DNA from: Ryuthela nishihirai
Lineage: Eukaryota > Arthropoda > Arachnida > Araneae > Heptathelidae
DNA length: 64,000 nt
Reading direction: 5' to 3'
Assembly (NCBI GenBank): GCA_038380435.1
Contig: JAWZYU010000010.1
Span: 43,744,135 to 43,808,134, forward strand
Position 1 is the stretch's first letter; each line of letters starts with the position of its first letter. Positions 56,757 to 64,000 of this stretch are shown here, piece after piece. The notes under the pieces were generated by a model. The model was not told the DNA's origin, did no database searches, and saw only the letters and a program-made list of their open reading frames with translations. A program made the translations under genes and the position numbers.

Positions 56757-57806
56757 AGGTTTCGTTGAGGTTTACCTCGCAATGGTTTTTGCTCTGTAGA
56801 TGCATGTCAAGAACATTTTGAACACCCCTTGTACATAGAGTGGATTCATTTCCTGTCGTTATATATATGGGATCAAATAAACAAAAAGGCAACATAAAAA
56901 GCTCTGGAACTATGGGAACGGCTTCCCTCTATGTTCATTACACCCCCCCCCCCCCCTCACTTTTTCAACACTGGTCACAAATCATTTTATTGAAAAGTAT
57001 AAAATCATAACCTTTGATTTTAAAACAAGTCTATACAATAAAACTTTACTTCAAAAAAATGTTTTAAACAAAACTGAAATCCATCATTGTGACTTTTAAG
57101 TTTGTGTCTTTTTCGTCAACTTATTCGAATTTGAACATATTTAAATTTATAGTGAATAATACAAATATAACAAAAATTATTGTCCTTTCTTCCTTAATGA
57201 AATGCAATCTTAATTGTTTTGCGTTTTCTTATTTTTTTCTGAAGCATATCATTTATTTTTATTTATTAATGGAAAAAAGCATTTTTACACGTATTTTTAA
57301 TAAGTTTCCCTGTTTTTATTTCTGTTTTCCAGTATTTTTTGCTGTATTATGGTATATTATGGTGTGATACACAGGCATTCGTAAGGGGCATGCCTGAGCG
57401 AACCGTATATTACAGGGTATGCCTGGAAGAAACCTTAATCTGTTATGTTTAATTTGTGTTAGCTCATTATCTGGTATACGCTTGGTTATCACTACAGAAA
57501 AATTTGGTATTTTGTGTCTCATTTTTTAAGTTTCCATTGTTTTAAGGTAAAGCTTAGTTCTTAATTTAAAAAATTGAGTTTAGTTAAGTGTTTTGATGAA
57601 TAAAAATAATGTCTTTTGTGACTGAGTATTTAATAAATGTTCACCTTTAAAATAATATAATAAAAAACAAACTTCCCTGGGTGCACACCTCTAATGAAAT
57701 GTACTCTGCACGCCAATCCCTTTCCTTTGTGAATGGTAGCAAGTGTAATGGAAGGGTAGAAATATGAAACTTATGTATTTCATACAACAATCATGCATGA
57801 CTGCTC
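56757..57806. other. Unassigned AT-rich sequence
   Basis: Possible mariner 3' end near 56829, a C-run at 56943-56957, otherwise nothing recognised. A hydrophobic ORF at 57089-57367 looks like AT-rich noise. Confidence 0.45.
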
Positions 57807-57818
57807 TATTCCCAACTG

Positions 57819-58206
57819 GAGCGGAGGTGGCTCAGTCGGTAGCGCGCCAGTCTCGTAATCTGTAGTTCCCAGGTTCGAGTCCCAGCTGGGTGAGCGTTGA
57901 GATTATCTCCGCAAAAATTCCCGCCCTGCCCACGGTCAGTAGGGGACACCGATGGGCTTGGAAAGGCCGCCGTCCGTCGGATGGGACGTTAAGCCGTGGC
58001 CCCTTTTCTCCCCGTGTGCGGGAGAGCTATACCCTGTGCACGTTAAAGAACACGCTGGATGGCCTTGACGGGAGGCTACCATCTGTCTCCCAACAGCTGT
58101 TCCAGTGAGTCCCCAACCTTCTCTGAGCCTTCGGGGTTCATGTGACCTGGCCATTTAGCCCATTGTGTGCAAAAAAGTGCCGCTCAGAGGTAAAACAACC
58201 CAACTT
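57819..58206 (+). mobile_element. SINE family A, intact
   Basis: 12-bp duplication TATTCCCAACTG (57807-57818, 58207-58218). Small local insertion CCTTTTCTCC near 58002. Confidence 0.94.
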
Positions 58207-58803
58207 TATTCCCAACTGCGTTAATTAATGATCGACTCGACCTAAGTATTTATTTCTTGAAATATTGAATTGGTTTTTGCATAAACATACACCTTTGAAA
58301 AAAAATTGCCCCATTCTGAAACCATTTCTGCCCCCTCCACCCACCCTGAAAAAAATTCCTGCGTAGCGCCTCATTTTAATCAATCGTCTTCCAGTCTGCT
58401 GAGGTACTTCTTTTTAATCACATTTATTGAATAAAAGAAATGTTCACAGTTGGGGGTTCAATCAAAAAAGTATCAAGACGACAAACCCCTGCTTCAAAAG
58501 TGATGCTTTAGAGTTATGGGAGCTGCAAGCTCAAGGACCCTTCATCTAGTGTGTTTATTCAACAATTTTCGAAATGTCTTTAATTTCTTTTATTACTCTT
58601 AATAACTCCTCTTTTTGTTTAACCTATTTTATTATTAAAACTATGAACTTTTTTGAGCCAAGAGAAAGTAAACCCAGCACCAGGTATGCCGCGGCACAAT
58701 TTATCCAGACGTGAAATGTCTAACTACTAAAGCAGGTATTAACCTTTTGACGAGTGAGTATTCTTTTCACTGTACACTATGCAGTTTTAGGAAAAAGAAG
58801 CTT

Positions 58804-59087
58804 GGTTTGGTTTGTTTTACCTCTGAGCGGCACTTTTTTGCACACCATGGGCTAAATGGCCAGGTCACATGGACCCCGAAGGCTCAGAGAAGGTTGGGGG
58901 AGGGGACCCACTGGAACAGCTGTTGGGAGACAGATGGTAGCCTCCCGTCAAGGCCATCCAGCGTGTTCTTTAACGTGCACAGGGTAGGGCTCTCCCGCAC
59001 ACGGGGCCATGGCTTAACGTCCCATCCGACGGACGGCGGCCTTTCCAAGCCCATTGGTGTCCCCTACTGATCGTGGGCATGGCGGGA
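58804..59087 (-). mobile_element. SINE family A, 5'-truncated
   Basis: Tail side TTGGTTTGTTTTACCTCTGA; stops at GGGCATGGCGGGAGA before the tRNA head. Confidence 0.9.
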
Positions 59088-59175
59088 GAAAAATGAATAG
59101 CTCTCTAAGAAACTGCACAATCATCAACCCTGATCAACAACACACACATACAGAATCAACACCATTATAAAAAAA

Positions 59176-59349
59176 ATAAAATAAATAAATAAATACCCCC
59201 TCAAGCAGCTGCTTGCCACAGAGGTCTGACAGGGGCCTGTCAGTTTATATGCCACAGTAGAAGGTCTGTGAGGATGGCAGGACCTCAGCAGAAAAACAAC
59301 ACACACATATCCATGCCTTACCCGGGGCTCGAACCCAGGTCCCTTAGCT
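59176..59349 (-). mobile_element. SINE family B, 5'-truncated
   Basis: (AATA)n tail, body, then GGGGCTCGAACCCAGGTCCC and loss of the rest of the head. Confidence 0.9.
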
Positions 59350-59463
59350 ATAAAAATGTAAAAGTACTCCATATGATACACTTTACATCGAAAATACCGT
59401 TTCCTTCAAATGCTTAAATCGTGGCATTTAAAAGGAATATGCTGCTACTTTTGTTAGTCCTAT

Positions 59464-59656
59464 CGTCCCGTGGCCGAGTGGTTATCGCGCTAGGCTATTG
59501 ATCTAAGAGACTGGGTTCAAGCCCGGGTAACTTATGGATGTTGTTTTTTCTGCTGAGGTCTCTGCATCCTCACAGATCTTACTGTGACGTAAAATCTGAG
59601 AGGCTCCTATCAGGCATCCGTGGCAAGCAGCTGCTTGAGGGATTATTTATTTATGC
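59464..59656 (+). mobile_element. SINE family B
   Basis: Head CCCGTGGCCGAGTGGTTATC, tail GAGGGATTATTTATTTA. Confidence 0.88.
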
Positions 59657-60368
59657 TTATACTTTTTCGTCTGCCCAGCTCTAAACATCCAACTTTTATT
59701 TTGTTTTTAGAGATAAATAAAAAAAATACTTTTTGGGTTGTATAGGTATTCACAAAATATTACTTTTAGCATTTTTCGAATCTCCAAATAACGGGAAATT
59801 TTGGAAAATGCCAAAATCTATTTAACCAAGAATTTTAAATTTTGTTTGTAAAGTGTGATAATCAGGATTTTCTTGATTCGCAGCAGCGCTTGGCCCCTCC
59901 CCCCCAAACGTAATTTTTTTCATCTAAGAAAAAAATTAAAAATTCTTTTTGCGTTATGCAGACACTAATAAATTATTACCATTTGCATTTTCCTAATCAT
60001 CTATTAGTTCGAATTTCACTGTTACTTAGAATTGAAGGATAAAAATCTTAATTCTCTTGAAATTCCATAACTGATGTGTTATTTTTCGAATTTTATTTCT
60101 GAAGAAATAGATTTCGACGCATGCTTAAAAAATGATTTCTACATTAAAAATTCAAAAAGAGTATTCAATATATTGCACTGAAATTTTTATTGGTCCAGTA
60201 AAATTTTATTAACGGCAGAGGATGTAACAAAGAAAAATGGCAAACAAATTTGACCGGATATTTCAAAGTGCGAAAATTTGTCGTAACTTCTCAATAGCAT
60301 TCCCTTGTAGGACAACTTTCTTAAATATCACCATCTTTTTTTTATTCGTCTTTCGAAACATTCAATGT

Positions 60369-60393
60369 TTTATTGTTGAATATTTCATTTATT
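60369..60393 (-). promoter_or_regulatory. Candidate polyadenylation signals for the BarH gene
   Basis: Two AATAAA hexamers on the minus strand (60369-60374 and 60388-60393) lie about 370-390 bases past the BarH stop codon. The distance suits a short 3' UTR, but the region is AT-rich and such hexamers arise by chance. Confidence 0.3.
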
Positions 60394-60532
60394 CACAGTT
60401 ATCTTTACAGTATATACCAAATGCTACCAAATAACTTCAATATTAGCAGTAACCCTGACTTAGTAGTCGAATCATGGTTTTAATACTGGCGACTATCATT
60501 ATGGGTGTAATACATAGAGATGGTGTATCGTA

Positions 60533-60559
60533 TCGTAATGGTGCAATACACCATTACGA
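60533..60559. repeat. Short hairpin in the presumed BarH 3' UTR
   Basis: TCGTAATGGTG and CACCATTACGA are perfect 11-bp arms with a 5-base loop, about 200 bases past the BarH stop codon. Confidence 0.7.
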
Positions 60560-60756
60560 ATTTAATGCTTATCAAGTCAATCATATCATCGTCGTAACGG
60601 TTTGGTAGTCTTGTTATCGTCACCTTCAGGACCAGCTGCAACTCAGCAACATTGCGAATACTTCGCAATGTAGCCATCTTTTCAGCAAGACGGCAAAAAT
60701 CCAAATTAGCAGCACGGTGATATTAAATAACGGTCTACTTCTCGTTAGAGGAGCTC

Positions 60757-61087
60757 TTACGCCCTTGGCTGTGCTCCGCCGAAGAAGTCTGCAGATGAGA
60801 GCATTCCGCCATGTTGTGGCACGGACGTTGATGCTGCGGATGCGGAGGAGAACAGGGATGCTCCAGGAAACACTGGCCGCGGAATTGTTGTCGTAGCGGC
60901 AGCTGCTGCCGCCTGTCGGTAGTAGTATTCCAGTCCAGAAACGTGGTTCAGCGGCGCATGCGTGTTCAGGCTACCGTACTGGCTCAGCCAGTAGGGGGAT
61001 GTCTGGAGGATGCGCTGAACGGCTGCGTAGTTGCCTGCTTCAGCCAGCAGTTCCAGACCAACAGCTGTTTGGCGTTTCCATTTGGTC
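60757..61087 (-). CDS. BarH: BarH-class homeobox protein, last coding exon (partial gene)
   Basis: Bar-class homeodomain proteins are nuclear transcription factors that specify neural and sensory cell fates. This exon encodes 109 residues and a TAA stop. It opens with TKWKRQT, the end of homeodomain helix 3 (residues 54-60), followed directly by [18 protein letters not shown], which matches the Bar-class signature after the homeodomain. Further on come [11 protein letters not shown], like the YYRQ-polyalanine stretch I know from arthropod BarH1, then a Ser/Ala-rich tail ending GGAQPRA. A splice acceptor TTTCCTAG precedes the exon at 61088, giving a phase-2 junction inside Arg53, so the apparent in-frame Met upstream is intronic. 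The first 53 homeodomain residues were not found between 61088 and 64000, so earlier exons should lie past the window. BarH1 versus BarH2 cannot be told from this piece. Confidence 0.92.
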
Positions 61088-61612
61088 CTAGGAAATAATT
61101 TACGAGAGAAATTTAGAAAATATGCTTTCATAATATTTCACTCGTTCTTGCTTCCATTTTATAAACTTTTATTTTCATAAAACACCACATGATAAATTAT
61201 TTCAATAATAATGGTAACAACAATTTTCTTGATTAATCCAAATATTTAACTGGTTACTCTGTTAATTAAAAGAGAGCTATTTATTTTATAGGAATAAATA
61301 TCGTTAGCATATTTTTTAATATTTAGAGAAGTTAATAGAATTTTGCTTAAAATCTGTCACAGATTTTGTAAATAAGAAGATAGACATATCTGTAGATAAG
61401 AAGATTTTGTAAATAAGGAGATAGACATATCTGTAGATAAGAAGATTTTGTAAATAAGAAGATAGACATATCTGTAGCTGTTATGAATAATGTCTACAGT
61501 ACTCCGTGTATTACATCATCCCTTTTAGCCGGTTACGATCTAATTCAGATTAAATTACGTTTATTTATAAAAATACACACACAAAATTATAACTTTGTTA
61601 TTTTGAGCAAGT
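61088..61612 (-). other. Intron side upstream of the BarH last exon
   Basis: AT-rich sequence directly upstream (minus sense) of the BarH splice acceptor. It carries a short 41-bp tandem repeat, listed separately. No homeobox-coding stretch is visible. Confidence 0.6.
61361..61477. repeat. 41-bp tandem repeat, about 2.9 copies
   Basis: The phrase AGATTTTGTAAATAAG starts at 61361, 61402 and 61443, giving an exact 41-bp period with one or two substitutions. It lies in the presumed BarH intron. Confidence 0.9.
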
Positions 61613-62138
61613 CAGGACCTAGAGGAAAATAAGGAGGGGGAGAGGGGAAGTGACGTAATCAAACCGGGAAAAAGTAAAAGGTGGGCTTCATTACTTCCCC
61701 CTTCTCTCCCCCCTCCCTCTTTGGGGCGGGAGTGTCTCAGTCGGTAGCGCGCCAGGCTCGTAATTTGTAGTTCCCAGGTTCGAGTCCCAGCTGGGTCAGC
61801 ATTGAGATTTATCTCCGCAAAATTCCCCGCCCTGCCCACGGTCAGTAGGGGACACCGATGGGCTTGGAAAGGCCGCCGTCCGTCGGATGGGACGTTAAGC
61901 CGTGGCCCCATGTGCGGGAGAGCCATACCCTGTGCACGTTAAAGAACACGCTGGATGGCCTTGACGGGAGGCTACCATCTGTCTCCCAACAGCTGTTCCA
62001 GTGGGTCCCCTCCCCCAACCTTCTCTGAGCCTTCGGGGTCCATGTGACCTGGCCATTTAGCCCATTGTGTGCAAAAAAGTGCCTCTCAGAGGTAAAACAA
62101 CCCAAACAACAACCCCCCTCCCTCTAGATCCAGCCCTG
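61613..62138. mobile_element. hAT-like MITE carrying a family A SINE
   Basis: Ends CAGGACCTAGAGG and CTAGATCCAGCCCTG match those at 47781-48034; GTGACGTAATCAA is shared too. The SINE at 61721-62112 was inserted into its C-rich part. No clear 8-bp duplication. Confidence 0.65.
61721..62112 (+). mobile_element. SINE family A, intact
   Basis: 13-bp duplication CCCCCCTCCCTCT (61708-61720, 62113-62125) made from the C-rich arm of a hAT-like MITE. Confidence 0.94.
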
Positions 62139-62229
62139 ACTCTAGGTAAGACGTAAAATGTTATATGTATTGCTTTCAGAGTAGTTTATGCCTGAATGAG
62201 ATGGTGCCGACATTTAAATTCGCATATTA

Positions 62230-62465
62230 TAAAAATAAATAAATACCCCCTCAAGCAGCTGCTTGCCACACCGAAATTATATTGTAAAAAATGAATTATC
62301 CCTCAGAGCTGCTTGCCGCAGAGGTCTGACAGCAATCTGACGGTATACTTTGATATAGACAAGGTCTACGAGCAATGCGAGACTCAGAAGGAAGGCGACA
62401 GCCTTTCTTTATCAGGGGATCGAAGCGAGTGTCTTGAAATTAGCAGCCAAATGGGACACCCATAG
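62230..62465 (-). mobile_element. SINE family B, a short tail piece followed by an old diverged copy
   Basis: 62230-62272 is a clean tail (AAATACCCCCTCAAGCAGCT). From 62287 a diverged copy restarts (CCCTCAGAGCTGCTTGCCGC), so these are two insertions. Confidence 0.75.
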
Positions 62466-62522
62466 ATCAAACATTTCAAAAAACGTTAGAAATTAAAATG
62501 CTATTTATTACTGCCTTAACGA

Positions 62523-62879
62523 GGATTGGGTTGTTTTACGTCTAAGTGACATTTTTTTCACATAATGGGCTAAATTGCAAGGTCACAAGGACCCCAAGGG
62601 CTCGGAGAAAACTGGGGGAAAGGAACCCATTGGACAGCTGTTAGAAGACACGAAAACCTCCCTTCAAGGCAGTTCAGCGAGTCTCTCCTACGCCAATGAC
62701 TGTGGTTTACTGTCCCATCCGACGATGACCCTTCCAAGCCCATCGGTGTCCACTTTCTGACTAAGGGCAGGGTGGGGATTTAGCAAAGAAAAATCTCAAT
62801 GCAAGCCTAGTTGAAACTCGAACCTGTGAACAGCAGATTACGAGACTGGCACGCTACCAATTGAGCCAAGTCTCGCCCT
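62523..62879 (-). mobile_element. SINE family A, diverged
   Basis: GATTGGGTTGTTTTACGTCT tail side; CTACCAATTGAGCCAAGTCT head side. Confidence 0.85.
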
Positions 62880-62964
62880 ATTAAGAGTGTATATATATAT
62901 AACATTTCCAGTAAAGCAGTGGCATCATTAACGTTTTAACGCATGTAACACTGTTTATACAGTT

Positions 62965-63457
62965 CAGCCCGGATCTAGAAAAAATCATGGGGGAGGGCGG
63001 TAAGAAACAAATTCGAGCCGAAAAAACTGTAAAAGAGGGTGGTCAACAGACTGGGTTTCCAATGCAGTATAATATTTCCTACTCTCTTTTATAGGTCTTT
63101 AAAAAAATAAATAAATAAAATAAATCCGTCCCATGGCCGAGTGGTTAGCACGCTTGGTTACTTAATCTAAGGGACCTGGGTTCGAGCCCCGGATAAGGCA
63201 TGGATGTGTGTGTCGTTTTTCTGCTGAGGTCCTGCCATCCTCTCAGATCTTCTACTGTGGCATATAAACTGACAGGCTCCTGTCAGACCTCTGTGGCAAG
63301 CGGCTGCTTGAGGGGGTATATATTTATTTTATTTTTAAAAAAACATTGAAAAAAATGCACGAAATATAAATAAGTTTCATATTTTTTTGCCTCTATTACC
63401 ATTACTAGATTGTGAAAGGGTAGGCGGCTACCTTCCCATGCCCCAGATCCGGCCCTG
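62965..63457. mobile_element. hAT-like MITE carrying a family B SINE
   Basis: Ends CAGCCCGGATCTAGAAA and CCAGATCCGGCCCTG are near-perfect inverted repeats. The interior resembles 47781-48034 (GTAAAAGAGGGTGG, TTTCCAATGCAGTATAA). A family B SINE occupies 63126-63335. Confidence 0.7.
63126..63335 (+). mobile_element. SINE family B, intact, in a hAT-like MITE
   Basis: Head CCGTCCCATGGCCGAGTGGT, B box GGGTTCGAGCCCC, tail GAGGGGGTATATATTTATTT. Confidence 0.92.
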
Positions 63458-64000
63458 ATGCATACTATTAATAGATAAAAAGAATGGCAAAAATGTAAAA
63501 TCTTTTTGAAATTTATTTATGCTGGACAATAAACATGAAACTTGACACAAAAAAAAAATGTTCCTAAAATCAGGAAAATGTACTAGTACGAAGGAAACAG
63601 AAACAATACTACTAAATTTCGTTTCTGTTTGACCTATTAAAGTAGAGGTTAAGCTACACGAGTGCCAAAATGGTCACGAGATCAACACTCTCTACAGAAA
63701 ATGGACAATTTGATCTGGAGAATTTCAAGAATAAAATTCGATCGTTTCTGTTACAATGTCGTGAAGTTGAGAGTTTATTTCGAATTACTACACGAAAATA
63801 TTTCAATAAATGCAAAAAATAATTGGTTGCACTGACCACTTATCTCTTTATATTTTCCTTTTCTAAACTATGTGTTTTTTAGTATAATGTTGCAGGTAGT
63901 TATGAGTCCTAAAACTCACTGTGCTTGTCAATACATGACATTTATTTTGCTTCTTGCTTTAACTAAGATTTAGCATTATTAAGAAACAATTTTGTGGAAA
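63458..64000. other. Unassigned AT-rich sequence to the window end
   Basis: Possibly part of the BarH intron (minus sense). No homeobox exon seen. Confidence 0.4.

Noticed and set aside
57089..57367. 92-residue hydrophobic ORF
   Set aside because: Phe/Ile/Leu richness follows from T-rich DNA; no membrane-protein family recognised.
61088..61131. Extending the BarH reading frame to the in-frame Met ([15 protein letters not shown])
   Set aside because: A TTTCCTAG splice acceptor lies at the exact point where homeodomain homology begins; the upstream residues are translated intron.
1..62879. SINE heads as functional tRNA genes
   Set aside because: They have A and B boxes, but each is attached to the same long body and tail with target duplications, and the acceptor stems are not properly closed.

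Overview
The window looks like intergenic or intronic DNA of an arthropod nuclear genome, most plausibly a chelicerate; the clade is an inference. It is AT-rich, has no bacterial-style gene packing, contains eukaryotic splice and polyadenylation signals, and is crowded with tRNA-derived SINEs, decayed Tc1/mariner elements, LINE remnants, a small LTR element, MITEs and satellite-like arrays. The only confidently recognised host gene piece is the last coding exon of a BarH-class homeobox gene at 60757-61087 (minus strand). Its earlier exons are not in the remaining 2.9 kb and should lie beyond the right edge.

Layout. 1-9 kb: SINEs, a 5'-truncated LINE with an RNase H domain (3250-4700) split by a SINE, and a decayed transposase C-terminus (4925-5125). 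9.8-11.3 kb: a 91-bp pyrimidine minisatellite followed by a 580-bp fold-back element. 12-17.6 kb: a decayed Tc1-like transposase, three copies of a palindromic Tc1-type MITE, and nested SINEs. 18.8-20.4 kb: a deleted LTR retrotransposon with a gag-like reading frame running into its 3' LTR. 20.8-25.8 kb: mostly featureless. 26-37.6 kb: dense SINEs, many nested, and a Tc1-like N-terminal fragment. 39.8-43.5 kb: a very regular 30-bp purine minisatellite, the most unusual object here. 45-49 kb: SINEs, a GC-richer stretch with possible regulatory motifs, a hAT-type MITE, and a second copy of the LINE. 50-53 kb: nothing recognised. 53.5-56.8 kb: a SINE carrying an unclassified 384-bp insertion, strong hairpins, and a decayed mariner transposase split by a SINE. 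57.8-64 kb: SINEs, the BarH exon, and two SINE-loaded MITE remnants.

Two SINE families dominate. Family A (about 385 bp, tRNA head starting GGGCGGGGGTGGCTCAG, tail ...TAAAACAACCCAA) has about 37 full or partial copies, many with clean 10-15 bp target-site duplications. Family B (about 220 bp, head CCATGGCCGAGTGGTTAGCGC, tail GAGGGGGTATTTATTT) has about 16. At least two further tRNA-headed repeats are present. No genes form an operon or pathway here; the story is insertion upon insertion. All family assignments come from reading motifs by eye, without database searches.
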